Shown here: positions 26,779-35,758 of the stretch, piece after piece
Numbering within the stretch: position 1 is the stretch's first letter
Layout: each line of letters begins with the position of its first letter
NCBI GenBank assembly: GCA_947452415.1
Contig: CANGCT010000004.1
Coordinates: 1-59,113 of the forward strand
Length of the DNA stretch: 59,113 bases
Direction: 5' to 3'
DNA from: Flavobacteriaceae bacterium
GTDB taxonomy: Bacteria > Bacteroidota > Bacteroidia > Flavobacteriales > Flavobacteriaceae
The notes under the pieces: model-generated
Seen by the model: the letters and a program-made list of their open reading frames with translations, nothing else
What the model was told of the DNA's origin: nothing
Databases searched by the model: none
Made by a program: the position numbers and the translations under genes

Positions 26779-29700
26779 ATGCGAAAAACAGCAGCTTTTT
26801 TACTTTTAAATTTATTGGTTTCTGGAGCGACTATAACGGCGCAACAATCTGCCATTTACACCAATCAGTTGTCTGAAATGGATAAGGCAGTTTGGTTATA
26901 TCAAGACAAGTACTATTTAGCAGCTCAAATTTTATTTGATAAAGTCCAACAAATATCTAAAAATCAAGACGTTCTGTCGGACTGTGCTTATTATATTGCC
27001 AATTGTGCCATTCGATTAAACCAATCGGGAGCGGATAAACTGATGGAGGATTTTGTTACTAACTATCCTACAAGTACCAAACAAAATCAAGCTTATGTAG
27101 GAGTTGCTACTTATTATTTTGAAAACGGAAACTTTCCTCAAGCTTTGCACTATTTTGATAAAATTGATGAAAGCGCTCTGACTTATGACGAATTAGAAAA
27201 GTATAACTTCCAAAAAGGATATGCTTATTTTTCTGCAAAAAATAAAAAAGACGCCACTTCCTATTTAAATAAAGTTGCAAATTCTAAAGAATACGGCTCG
27301 CAAGCCAAATATTATTTAGGATTTATGGCTTATGAAGGAGATGATTATAAAGAAGCAACGAAATATTTTGACCAAGTTTCAGGCGAAGAAAAATACAAAG
27401 AAAAGCTGTCTTATTTCCAGGCGGATATGAATTTTAAATTAGGAAATTTCCAAAAAGCAATCGATTTGGGTAAGGCCACCATGGCAAAATCTAACGCAAT
27501 AGAAAAATCAGAATTGAATAAAATCATTGGTGAGAGTTATTTTAATTTGAAAAAATACGATGAGGCGCTTCCGTATTTGAAACAATACAATGGAAAAAAA
27601 GGAAAATGGAGTAACACCGATTTTTACCAGTTGGGATATACTTATTACCAACAAAAAGAGTATGAAAATGCCATTTCACAATTCAATAAAATCATTGATG
27701 GAAAAGACTTTGTAGCGCAAAATGCCTATTACCATTTAGGCCAAAGTTATATGAATACAGATAAGAAGCAACAAGCCTTAAATGCTTTTAAAACGGCTTC
27801 TGAAATGGATTTTGATAAAAAAATTCAAGAAGATGCGCATTTGAATTATGCTAAAATTAGTTACGAAATAGGAAATTCCTACCAATCAGTTCCAGATGTA
27901 TTGAGTTCTTTTTTGAATAAATATCCAAATTCTACGAGCAAAAATGAAATTGAAAGTTTGTTGATTAATTCTTATATAACTTCCAAAAACTATAAAGAAG
28001 CCTTAACTTTATTGGAGAAAAACAAAAATCCAGAAAACCGATTGGCATATCAAAAAGTAACTTTTTACCGCGGTTTAGAATTATTTACCGATGGCAATTA
28101 CCAAGAGGCTCAAAAGATGTTTGTTACTTCCATTGGAGTTCAAAAAGATGCTAAATTCACTTCTCGTGCTACCTTTTGGAAAGCAGAAACCGAATATACT
28201 TTGGATAATTTTAAAGATGCTTTGTTGAGTTTTAAACAATTTGAAGGTGGAGCAGAAGCTAAAAACACTCCAGAATTTAAAAACCTAAATTATAATATTG
28301 CGTATTGTTATTTCAAACAAAAAGAATACGATCAATCTGGAAATTACTTCCAAAGTTTCATTGATGGAGCCAAAGACGATAAAATCCGATTGAACGATGC
28401 GTATTTGCGTTTAGGAGATAGCCGATTTGTTACTTCCAAATATTGGCCAGCAATGGATGCTTACAATAAAGCCATCGATTTGAAAAGTGTGGATGCCGAT
28501 TATGCTGCATTTCAAAAAGCAATTAGTTACGGATTTGTCAGTAAAAACGATAAGAAAATTGAAGATTTTAATAAGTTTTTACAAGTATTTAAAACTTCGC
28601 AATTTCGTGATGATGCTTTGTTTGAGTTAGGAAACACTTATGTTACTGAAAACAAAACCGATTTAGCAATAAAAACGTACGATCAATTATTAATCGAATT
28701 TAAAAATGGTTCCTATGCATCAAAATCTGTTTTGCGTGAAGGATTGATTTATTATAATGCCAATAAAGATGAACTGGCAATTGCTAAATTCAAAAAAGTC
28801 GCAGCCGATTATCCTAGAACTCCAGAGGCTTTAGAAGCAGTTTCTACAGCACGATTGATTTATGTGGATAATGGTAAAGTGGATGAATATGCCACTTGGG
28901 TTAGAACATTAGATTTTGTGGAAGTATCCGATGCCGAATTGGATAACGATACTTATGAAGCTGCCGAAAAACAATATTTGCAAAATAACACCAAGCAAGC
29001 AATTGCTAATTTGAGTGGTTATGTAGCGAAATTTCCAAAAGGAATTCATGCATTGAAAGCAAATTTCTATTTGGCTCAATCCTATTATGCTGATGGTTTG
29101 GAATCCAATTCGGTTGCAAATTACGACTATGTGGTAGCACAATCTAAAAGTGAATTTACCGAGCAAGCTTTGGCTCGTTTGTGTGAAATTCATTTGAAAA
29201 AGAATGATTTTACCAAAGCTATTCCGGTTTTAAAACGATTGGAAACCGAAGCCGATTTTCCTCAAAATGTAACCTTTGCACAAGCTAATTTAATGCGTGC
29301 CTATTACGACCAAAAGGATTATCCAAATGCAGTGGTTTATGCTGATAAAGTAATTTCGAATCCTAAAACGGATGACAAAGTAAAAAGTGATGCACAAATC
29401 ATAGTTGCACGTTCGGCAATAAAAGCCAATGACGAAGTAAAGGCAAGATTGGCCTATGCTAGTTTGTTGAAAATTGCTAAAGGAGAATTGGCTGCAGAGG
29501 CTTTATATTTTGATGCTTATTTCAAAAATAAAGATGGAAAATTTGCCGATTCGAATAAAACGGTTCAGAAACTGGCTAAAGATTATTCGGGATACAAATT
29601 CTTTGGAGCTAGAGGTTTAATCGTGTTGGCAAAAAATTATTACGGATTAAAAGACAGTTTCCAAGCCACCTCTATTTTAGATAGTGTTATTGAGAATTTC

Positions 29701-29793
29701 ACCGATTTTCCAGAGGTAGCGCAAGAAGCCCAAACGGAATTGGATGCTATTAAATCGGAGGAAAGTAAAACGAATTCGTCTATTGTTAAATAG
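26779..29793 (+). CDS. Large TPR-repeat protein, exported
   Basis: A 1004-residue protein. A signal peptide (MRKTAAFLLLNLLVSGATITAQQ) is followed almost wholly by tetratricopeptide-like repeats (Y-F/Y pairs with KLG-Y--A--YF-K spacing, e.g. AKYYLGFMAYEGDDYKEATKYF). It probably works in the periplasm as a scaffold. In Flavobacteriaceae such genes commonly stand directly ahead of a TonB-type barrel gene, as here, though a four-helix-bundle gene has come between. A TACTTTTG box (26749-26756) lies 22 bp ahead of the start. The last codons (TNSSIVK, stop TAG) are made of the ATAGACG-type repeat, including an 11-bp hairpin at 29774-29799. Confidence 0.85.
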   Translation: MRKTAAFLLLNLLVSGATITAQQSAIYTNQLSEMDKAVWLYQDKYYLAAQILFDKVQQISKNQDVLSDCAYYIANCAIRLNQSGADKLMEDFVTNYPTSTKQNQAYVGVATYYFENGNFPQALHYFDKIDESALTYDELEKYNFQKGYAYFSAKNKKDATSYLNKVANSKEYGSQAKYYLGFMAYEGDDYKEATKYFDQVSGEEKYKEKLSYFQADMNFKLGNFQKAIDLGKATMAKSNAIEKSELNKIIGESYFNLKKYDEALPYLKQYNGKKGKWSNTDFYQLGYTYYQQKEYENAISQFNKIIDGKDFVAQNAYYHLGQSYMNTDKKQQALNAFKTASEMDFDKKIQEDAHLNYAKISYEIGNSYQSVPDVLSSFLNKYPNSTSKNEIESLLINSYITSKNYKEALTLLEKNKNPENRLAYQKVTFYRGLELFTDGNYQEAQKMFVTSIGVQKDAKFTSRATFWKAETEYTLDNFKDALLSFKQFEGGAEAKNTPEFKNLNYNIAYCYFKQKEYDQSGNYFQSFIDGAKDDKIRLNDAYLRLGDSRFVTSKYWPAMDAYNKAIDLKSVDADYAAFQKAISYGFVSKNDKKIEDFNKFLQVFKTSQFRDDALFELGNTYVTENKTDLAIKTYDQLLIEFKNGSYASKSVLREGLIYYNANKDELAIAKFKKVAADYPRTPEALEAVSTARLIYVDNGKVDEYATWVRTLDFVEVSDAELDNDTYEAAEKQYLQNNTKQAIANLSGYVAKFPKGIHALKANFYLAQSYYADGLESNSVANYDYVVAQSKSEFTEQALARLCEIHLKKNDFTKAIPVLKRLETEADFPQNVTFAQANLMRAYYDQKDYPNAVVYADKVISNPKTDDKVKSDAQIIVARSAIKANDEVKARLAYASLLKIAKGELAAEALYFDAYFKNKDGKFADSNKTVQKLAKDYSGYKFFGARGLIVLAKNYYGLKDSFQATSILDSVIENFTDFPEVAQEAQTELDAIKSEESKTNSSIVK

Positions 29794-30287
29794 ACGAATA
29801 GATGATAGACGAATAGATAATAGACTTAAAACGGGATTATTATGAATAATTTTAAGAGACATAATTTCAAAAAACTTAAAATTTGGCAAATGGCAATGGA
29901 ATTAGCAAAAATAATTTTTCAATTAACATCTAGTTTTCCAAGTACTGAAAAATATGGATTAATTAGTCAAATGAACAGATGTTCCGTATCGATGCCGTCC
30001 AATATAGCAGAAGGTTCTAGTAGAACTAATAAATCGTTTAGTCATTTTTTAGACATTGCTTTAGGTTCTTCATTTGAACTGCAAACACAATTATTGCTGG
30101 CCAATGCGAATAATTTTATTACCGATGAAATGACAATAACAATAGAATCTAAATTAGAAGAATTTCAAAAAGCAACAATGACCTTTCAAAATACTTTAAA
30201 TTAAAACAGTATGAATTTCAAAAAAAATATATCCCAATTCCCTATATTCGATAGTCTATCCTCTATCCGTCTATTATCTATTTGTCT
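29792..30287. repeat. 34-bp inverted repeat flanking the four-helix-bundle gene
   Basis: The left arm at 29792-29825 (begins AGACGAATAGATGATAGAC) matches the reverse complement of the right arm at 30254-30287 at 29 of 34 positions. The left arm supplies the stop codon of the TPR gene; the right arm lies inside the coding region of the next gene, within its signal peptide. The four-helix-bundle gene sits between the arms. Confidence 0.75.
29842..30204 (+). CDS. Four-helix-bundle protein (S23 / 23S rRNA IVS-like)
   Basis: A 120-residue helical protein of the four-helix-bundle family first seen in 23S rRNA intervening sequences. It has the usual KLKIWQMAMELAKIIFQLTSSFPSTEKYGL opening (in parts), QMNRCSVSMPSNIAEGSSR (the conserved SIPSNIAEG-type loop) and FLDIALGSSFELQTQLLLA. 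Relatives form pentamers, and one group (Avd) helps diversity-generating retroelements, but no reverse transcriptase is present here. The gene sits alone between the TPR gene and the barrel gene and is bounded by inverted-repeat arms, as if inserted as a unit. Its function is unknown. Confidence 0.88.
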   Translation: MNNFKRHNFKKLKIWQMAMELAKIIFQLTSSFPSTEKYGLISQMNRCSVSMPSNIAEGSSRTNKSFSHFLDIALGSSFELQTQLLLANANNFITDEMTITIESKLEEFQKATMTFQNTLN

Positions 30288-32010
30288 AATTTTTGGAACT
30301 CAAATTTCCCTTGCCCAAAAGAAAGACGAAAACATCGGAACCGAAGTGGTGAATGTAGTTAAAGCCTACACGCCAACTATTTCGGATGCTTTTAAAGTGA
30401 AAGAAACGCCATCTTTGGACGATGAAGATAATTCGAAAAAAGAAGCAATTCAATATTCTATTTTTTCATTTCCAGTAGCATCTACTTTTACACCTTCCAA
30501 AGGAAAAGCGGCAGGTGTTGAAAACGGAGCAAAAGAAAAATTATTTAGTAATTACGCTACTTTAGCAGCAGGAAATTACGGAACTATTAATGCCGAATTG
30601 TTTGTTACTCAAACTTTAGAAAATGGCGATTACATAGGAGCTATGTTACGCCACCTTTCTTCACAAGGAGGGATTAAAAATGTGGAATTAGAGGATAATT
30701 TTTCTAACACAGCAATAGATGCTACTTATGGTAGTAAATCTAAAAAACTCTCATGGAATAGCGATTTGGGATACCAACGTCAAACCTATAAATGGTATGG
30801 TTTAGATGCTTCTTTGTATGAAAATTTATTTCCATCGGATAAAGAATTATTCCTTAACGGAATTAACCCAAAACAAACTTATCAAAACATTTATTTAGGT
30901 GGAAGATTGGCTCTTGGAGAAAGTGTATTTAAAGACGCTACTATTAAATTTAGTCATTTTTCGGATGCTTTTTCTTCTGCCGAAAATCGTTTTGTTGTGA
31001 AACCTTCTTTTCAGTTTGATGTTATGGACGTAAAATTGAAGACTAATTTCGTTTTGGATTACCTTAATGGAAAATTTCAAAAAGATTATTTTGATGCAAC
31101 AGGATTAAAATATAGCTACACTAATATAGGTATTCTGCCAAGTTTCCAAATCAACAAAGATGATTTTTCGGTAAATGTTGGAGTAGGGATTTTCTATAGT
31201 ATGGCTGCTGCATCTGGAAATTCAGAAACAAAAAACAAGTTGTTTGTTTATCCAAACATTACAGGTTCTTATAAAGTAGTAGGCGATTTAATGATTGCTT
31301 ATGCAGGAGCCGAAGGAGAATTGAAACAAAATACCTATCAAGATTTTGCTCAAGAAAATTTCTTTGTTTCACCAACATTAACTGTAGCGCCAACCGATCA
31401 AAAATTTGACGTTTATGTTGGTTTGAAAGGAAAATTAGCCAATTCAATTGGATATAATATTCGAGGATCGGTTAAAAATGAAGACAATAAAGCGTTGTTC
31501 AAAAACAATGTTTACAACGTTTTAAATGCTAATAAATTAGGATATACCAACGGAAATTCGTTTGGATTAGTGTATGATAATGTTAAAACAGTAAGTTTCT
31601 TTGGTGAATTGAAAGCCGATTTTTCTAAAAATATTTCTTTCGGAATAAACGGAACTTTCAATAGTTATGCAACCAAAGACGAAAAAGAAGCCTGGAATTT
31701 ACCCGGAATTAAATTGGGTTCTACTGTAGATTTGACATTGACTTCTAAATGGTATGCTGGTGCAAATGTGTTTTTTGTAGGACAAAGAAAAGACCAATAT
31801 ACCAACCTATCCTTGACGGAACCAGTTAAAGAAGTAACTCTGAATAGTTATTTCGATTTGAATGCGCATCTAGGCTACAAACATAACGAACGATTGAGCT
31901 TTTTCTTAAAAGGAAACAACTTGGCGAATCAAAATTACCAACGTTGGTTAAATTGTCCTGTACAAGGAATTCAAGTATTGGTGGGTGTTAATTATAAATT
32001 TGACTTTTAA
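30211..32010 (+). CDS. TonB-dependent receptor-like outer-membrane barrel protein
   Basis: A 599-residue outer-membrane protein: signal peptide ending ISLAQ, an N-terminal segment (VVNVVKAYTPTISDAFKVKETP) and then repeated amphipathic beta strands to a C-terminal phenylalanine (VGVNYKFDF), as outer-membrane barrels require. It is shorter than full TonB-dependent receptors and no clear plug or TonB box is seen, so it may be a plugless relative. The upstream TPR protein is its likely partner. The signal-peptide core (FDSLSSIRLLSICL) is encoded by the right arm of the ATAGACG-type repeat, so the start and signal were rebuilt from repeat DNA. Confidence 0.8.
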   Translation: MNFKKNISQFPIFDSLSSIRLLSICLIFGTQISLAQKKDENIGTEVVNVVKAYTPTISDAFKVKETPSLDDEDNSKKEAIQYSIFSFPVASTFTPSKGKAAGVENGAKEKLFSNYATLAAGNYGTINAELFVTQTLENGDYIGAMLRHLSSQGGIKNVELEDNFSNTAIDATYGSKSKKLSWNSDLGYQRQTYKWYGLDASLYENLFPSDKELFLNGINPKQTYQNIYLGGRLALGESVFKDATIKFSHFSDAFSSAENRFVVKPSFQFDVMDVKLKTNFVLDYLNGKFQKDYFDATGLKYSYTNIGILPSFQINKDDFSVNVGVGIFYSMAAASGNSETKNKLFVYPNITGSYKVVGDLMIAYAGAEGELKQNTYQDFAQENFFVSPTLTVAPTDQKFDVYVGLKGKLANSIGYNIRGSVKNEDNKALFKNNVYNVLNANKLGYTNGNSFGLVYDNVKTVSFFGELKADFSKNISFGINGTFNSYATKDEKEAWNLPGIKLGSTVDLTLTSKWYAGANVFFVGQRKDQYTNLSLTEPVKEVTLNSYFDLNAHLGYKHNERLSFFLKGNNLANQNYQRWLNCPVQGIQVLVGVNYKFDF

Positions 32011-32029
32011 TCAATGCTATAAAGACATG

Positions 32030-32089
32030 AAGGCACAAAGTAAATTATTAGTATATAGTGCCTTTATTTTATAAATTACTTTGCGCCTT
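32030..32089 (+). other. Two alternative hairpins between the barrel gene and the GreA-like gene
   Basis: AAGGCAC (32030-32036) can pair with GTGCCTT (32058-32064), which is followed by a T-rich run like a terminator. The longer AAGGCACAAAGTAA region can instead pair with TTACTTTGCGCCTT (32076-32089). The two pairings exclude each other. The CTTTGCGCCTTCGCGGC text resembles common interspersed repeats of this group. Confidence 0.45.
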
Positions 32090-32103
32090 CGCGGCAAATA
32101 AAC

Positions 32104-32547
32104 ATGAAACAACAAGTTTTACAACGTTACCACCAAATTCTCCAAGATAGAATTGATATTTTTCGCGATATGATTTCTGGTTTGACTATAGATGCGCAAA
32201 ACGATGCCAAAGGTTCGGCTGGAGATAAGCACGAAACGGCTCTTTCTATGATGCACCTTGAGCAAGAAAAACTCAATTATAAACTGCAAGAAATTTTAAC
32301 TCAAAAAGCCATTTTAGATAAAATTGATGCTTCTAGTAAGCATACTAAAATTGCTTTAGGAAGTTTGGTACAAGCCAATCGGATGCTACTTTTTGTAAGC
32401 GCTGCTTTGCCTAAAATATCTATAGACGATGCTATCATAATTGCAGTTTCACCCCATTCTCCTTTAGGAAATAAATTGATGGGAAATGCAGTTGGGTTTA
32501 CTTTTGAAATCAACACAACGAAGTATGTCATTGAATCAATTCAATAA
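32104..32547 (+). CDS. GreA/GreB C-terminal-like protein with helical N-terminus
   Basis: A 147-residue protein. The first half is a charged helical segment (LQDRIDIFRDMISGLTIDAQNDAKGSAGDKHE), as in the coiled-coil arm of Gre factors. The second half has VSAALPKISIDDAIIIAVSPHSPLGNKLMGNAVGFTFEIN, very like the FKBP-type C-terminal domain of GreA/GreB (usual text SPxSPLGxALxGKxxGD). In Flavobacteriaceae such proteins are sometimes mislabelled as 3-oxoacyl-ACP synthase; no ketosynthase motif is present. It may bind RNA polymerase, but whether it cleaves stalled transcripts is unknown. Confidence 0.7.
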   Translation: MKQQVLQRYHQILQDRIDIFRDMISGLTIDAQNDAKGSAGDKHETALSMMHLEQEKLNYKLQEILTQKAILDKIDASSKHTKIALGSLVQANRMLLFVSAALPKISIDDAIIIAVSPHSPLGNKLMGNAVGFTFEINTTKYVIESIQ

Positions 32548-32635
32548 CAAAATTTAATTTTTTTGCATTAATTTGTTTTTAGAACAATTATTGTTTTGAA
32601 ATTCACTAATTTTACCGCTGATAATAGAAGTATTA

Positions 32636-32645
32636 CCCCCCCCCC
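32636..32645. repeat. C10 homopolymer run upstream of the META lipoprotein gene
   Basis: Ten consecutive C in an otherwise AT-rich 208-bp intergenic stretch (32548-32755), 110 bp ahead of the lipoprotein start. Such runs vary easily in length by slipped-strand mispairing. No promoter box at consensus spacing was recognised around it. Confidence 0.9.
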
Positions 32646-32755
32646 ATAATCTATTTAAATTTAGTTACATATCTTGTTTTTCAGTTGATTTTTTAAACAC
32701 AAAATCAATTAAAAATGCACTTATATTGGTCTAAAACAATTTTAAATAGTTATAT

Positions 32756-33310
32756 ATGAAAAAGAATTTTCTTTATTTGGTGATCTTATCTGCAATTGGA
32801 TGTACTTCTACTAAACAGGTAGCCACCGAAAATCAAACTTCCAAAATAGAAATTACGCGTAATCTTCTTGAAGGTACTTGGGTGCTAAAAAATGTTCTAA
32901 TTGGTGATGCTTTGGATGCGCCTTGCGGATTTGCTAATGAGGGTAAAGTTAAAGAAATGAATATCACTTTTACTTCTGAAAAATTAGAATTAGGTGGTAT
33001 GCTAAGATTATATGGTCAATCTTCGGTAAATGGTTTTATGGGATCTTATACCATTTTATCCTTTGATGAAAAGACCAAAACAGGTAAGCTGAAATTTGAT
33101 TTAATTGCTTCTACTAAAATGGCTTCCGAAAATTCGGATTTTATGAAATGTGAAAACCAATATCTTTCTTATATAGAAAAATCAGAAGATTTTAAAATAG
33201 AAGGAGGGAAGTTGCAATTGATTAAAAACTATCCTCTTGCTAAAGGAGATAAAGAAAATTCTCCGTTTGGTGATATTTATAAAAACGTACTTTATTTTGA
33301 GAAAAAATAA
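32756..33310 (+). CDS. META/HslJ-like lipoprotein
   Basis: A 184-residue lipoprotein with signal MKKNFLYLVILSAIGC (lipid Cys16). The body resembles META-domain proteins: LLEGTWVLKNVLIGDA opening, FTSEKLELGGMLRLYGQSSVNGFMGSY (the usual G-R-x-x-x-N-G-x-x-G-x-Y type core) and a final YKNVLYFEK. META/HslJ proteins are cell-envelope proteins with roles in heat-shock or novobiocin tolerance in E. coli; here the role is unknown. It stands alone between the C10 run and a strong terminator. Confidence 0.78.
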   Translation: MKKNFLYLVILSAIGCTSTKQVATENQTSKIEITRNLLEGTWVLKNVLIGDALDAPCGFANEGKVKEMNITFTSEKLELGGMLRLYGQSSVNGFMGSYTILSFDEKTKTGKLKFDLIASTKMASENSDFMKCENQYLSYIEKSEDFKIEGGKLQLIKNYPLAKGDKENSPFGDIYKNVLYFEKK

Positions 33311-33362
33311 CAGTTTTAAATATTATCCCGAAATTTTATAGTTTTTACTTTTAAATATACTT

Positions 33363-33409
33363 AAAAAAACCAATATTAGTTACAAAATGTAACTAATATT
33401 GGTTTTTTT
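33363..33409 (+). terminator. Strong intrinsic terminator after the META lipoprotein
   Basis: A 22-bp stem built on ACCAATATTAGTTACA and its complement (33363-33384 with 33388-33409, loop AAA), ending in seven T. It is symmetrical (A-run before, T-run after) and can work both ways. Confidence 0.9.
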
Positions 33410-33476
33410 GTTTTAATAATAAAATTAAAGAGCCAATTTTGCTTCATCAAATAATTAATATTAAAACGAAAAGATC

Positions 33477-35093
33477 ATGTGCGGATTTTTAGCAATCATA
33501 GGAAAAGGAAAAGACGAACTATTAGTTAAAGAACTTTCAAAAAGAATGGCACATCGTGGGCCAGATGAAAGTGATTTACATGTAACACCAAGTGGGCATA
33601 TATTATGTCACGAACGTTTATCTATTATTGATTTACATTCGGGTAAACAACCCATTCAAGGTTGTGATTCGGCTTGGATGGTACACAATGGCGAAATCTA
33701 TAACCACCAAGAATTGCGCGATGGATTGTTAAAAGAGCATACTTTTCGTTCTAAATCCGATTCGGAAGTAATTGTACATTTGTATGAAAAATTTGATTGT
33801 AATTTTCTTCATTTATTAGATGGTGATTTTGCTTTTGTTGTAGTTGATGGTGATGATTTTATTGCAGGACGCGATCCGCTTGGAGTAAAACCATTATATT
33901 ATGGTATGGACGACAGAGGCCGTATGTATTTTGCATCTGAAATGAAACCCATTGCCGACCAATGTTTAACTTTTTCTACTTTTCCTCCAGGACATTATTA
34001 TACTCCAGAAACAGGTTTTGTAAAATACTATAAGCCAGTATATGAAGATTATACTAAAGCAATCAACGAATTAGATTTAGATGCGCTAAGAGAATCGTTA
34101 ACCGAAGCAACCCGCAAACGATTAATGAGTGATGTGCCAATTGGAGTATTGCTTTCTGGCGGATTAGATTCGTCATTAACCTCTTCTATTGCTGCCCGTT
34201 TATTGAAAGAACAAGGAAAAGAATTACATTCGTTTTCTATAGGTTTAGATGCCGATGCTCCCGATGCAAAAGCAGCGCGAAAAGTTGCCGAATTTTTAGG
34301 AACCAAACACCACGAAGTACATTTTACCATCGAACAAGGAATAGAGATTTTAGATAAATTAATTTGGCATCTAGAAACTTATGATGTAACCTCTATACGA
34401 GCAAGTACTCCGATGTATTTTTTGTCGAAAGCCATAACCGATTTAGGAATTAAAGTAGTACTTTCAGGAGAAGGAGCAGACGAAATATTTGGAGGGTATT
34501 TGTATTTTAGAAATGCACCTTCTACCGAAGATTTCCAAAAAGAAACTATAGAGAGAGTGCAAAAATTATTCACTGCCGATTTACTTCGTGCCGATAAATC
34601 TACCATGGCGCATGGGTTAGAAGCACGAGTTCCATTTTTGGATAAAGCATTCTTGGATGTTGCAATGCTAATAAAAGGCGAAGAAAAACAACCAAAAACT
34701 TACGACGGAAAAGAAAAATACATATTAAGAAAAGCATTTGATACTCCAGATAATCCCTATTTGCCAGACGAAGTTTTATGGCGTCAAAAAGAGCAATTTT
34801 CGGATGGAGTAGGATACAATTGGATAGATCAATTAATAGAATACTGCGCTTCTAAGGTAACGGATGTCGAGCTAGAACATGCCTCAAATCTTTTTGCTTA
34901 CAATACCCCAACTACCAAGGAAGCGTATTTTTATAGAACTATTTTTCATAAATACTTTCCACAACTTAGTGCTGCACAAACCGTTAGGAAGTGGATACCA
35001 AAATGGCAAGAAAATCAAGATCCTAGTGGAAGAGCAAATGCGGCACACGTTCAAGCAGATACCGAAATTGCTAAAACCACTATTACAGCATAA
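33477..35093 (+). CDS. asnB: Asparagine synthase B (glutamine-hydrolysing)
   Basis: A 538-residue enzyme that makes asparagine from aspartate, ATP and glutamine. The N-terminal nucleophile is Cys2 (MCGFLAIIGKG), followed by the class II glutaminase domain (MAHRGPDESD, HERLSIIDL, MVHNGEIYNH) and the synthetase domain from about residue 210, with the PP-loop SGGLDSSLT and SGEGADEIFGGY. Length and motifs match E. coli AsnB. Transcription is isolated by terminators on both sides. Confidence 0.97.
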   Translation: MCGFLAIIGKGKDELLVKELSKRMAHRGPDESDLHVTPSGHILCHERLSIIDLHSGKQPIQGCDSAWMVHNGEIYNHQELRDGLLKEHTFRSKSDSEVIVHLYEKFDCNFLHLLDGDFAFVVVDGDDFIAGRDPLGVKPLYYGMDDRGRMYFASEMKPIADQCLTFSTFPPGHYYTPETGFVKYYKPVYEDYTKAINELDLDALRESLTEATRKRLMSDVPIGVLLSGGLDSSLTSSIAARLLKEQGKELHSFSIGLDADAPDAKAARKVAEFLGTKHHEVHFTIEQGIEILDKLIWHLETYDVTSIRASTPMYFLSKAITDLGIKVVLSGEGADEIFGGYLYFRNAPSTEDFQKETIERVQKLFTADLLRADKSTMAHGLEARVPFLDKAFLDVAMLIKGEEKQPKTYDGKEKYILRKAFDTPDNPYLPDEVLWRQKEQFSDGVGYNWIDQLIEYCASKVTDVELEHASNLFAYNTPTTKEAYFYRTIFHKYFPQLSAAQTVRKWIPKWQENQDPSGRANAAHVQADTEIAKTTITA

Positions 35094-35126
35094 TCGTGAG
35101 ATTATATTGAAGTTTAGTTTGTTTGT

Positions 35127-35160
35127 AAAAAAAACACTTATCGCTAGATAAGTGTTTTTT
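35127..35160. terminator. Terminator between asnB and the convergent TPR-like gene
   Basis: A 12-bp stem (AAAACACTTATC at 35131-35142 with its complement at 35147-35158, loop GCTA), with A-run before and T-run after. It serves both asnB (plus) and the gene at 35181-35696 (minus). Confidence 0.88.
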
Positions 35161-35180
35161 GTTTTTTAATTGAAAAAATA

Positions 35181-35696
35181 TTAGATTTTCTTCATTTGAT
35201 CTTTCATCAATTTGATTTGATCTTTTAACATTCCTTGTTTGTCAAGTTTTTTAACTTCATTCATTAGGTTAGTTGCTTCCAGCTTTCTTCTTCTAGAAAG
35301 TGCAACGCCAGCAAGATTTAATTTAGCAACTGCCAAATCCATATCCATATTCAATCCCAATTCAATCGCTTTTTTGAAATATTTTTCGGCCTGAATTAAA
35401 TTCGTTTGCGAAAGCATTAAACCTTGAAGATAGTTATAATATCCTTGTTGTTTTCGTACCAAAGCAGTTTCAGGATTCTTAATTTTAATTAGCCATTTTT
35501 TAGCTCCTTCAAAATTTTGCTTGCGCAATTGAAGAAAAGCCAATAAAATAAATTCATTTTTGTAGTAAAGAAAAACAGGAACTAATGATAAAAAGATAAG
35601 AAAAATACCATTTCCAATGTTGCTTTCTGTGAACTGCCATACTGCCGTTGCTACAATTAGCAACGCAAGTACAAGTTTAATATTTTTGTGAAACAT
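35181..35696 (-). CDS. Small membrane-anchored TPR-like protein
   Basis: A 171-residue protein. Two N-terminal hydrophobic helices (about 8-22 and 28-45) anchor it. Then comes a helical region with TPR-like helix pairs (QGYYNYLQGLMLSQTNLIQAEKYFKKAIELGL, in parts) and a charged C-terminus (LKDQIKLMKDQMKKI). No specific family is recognised; proteins of this layout are conserved in Flavobacteriaceae near ribosomal protein genes. It diverges from rpmH across a 150-bp gap. Confidence 0.7.
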   Translation of the reverse strand: MFHKNIKLVLALLIVATAVWQFTESNIGNGIFLIFLSLVPVFLYYKNEFILLAFLQLRKQNFEGAKKWLIKIKNPETALVRKQQGYYNYLQGLMLSQTNLIQAEKYFKKAIELGLNMDMDLAVAKLNLAGVALSRRRKLEATNLMNEVKKLDKQGMLKDQIKLMKDQMKKI

Positions 35697-35758
35697 AATT
35701 AATTTAATTTAGGCTACAAAGGTAATAAAAGGTTTTTAAAATATTTTTAAAAAACTAC

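Noticed and set aside
29842..30204. Diversity-generating retroelement, because the helix-bundle protein resembles Avd
   Set aside because: No reverse transcriptase, template repeat or variable-repeat target was seen nearby.
32104..32547. 3-oxoacyl-ACP synthase label used for similar proteins
   Set aside because: The protein is 147 residues without ketosynthase motifs; the C-terminal text matches the GreA/GreB domain.
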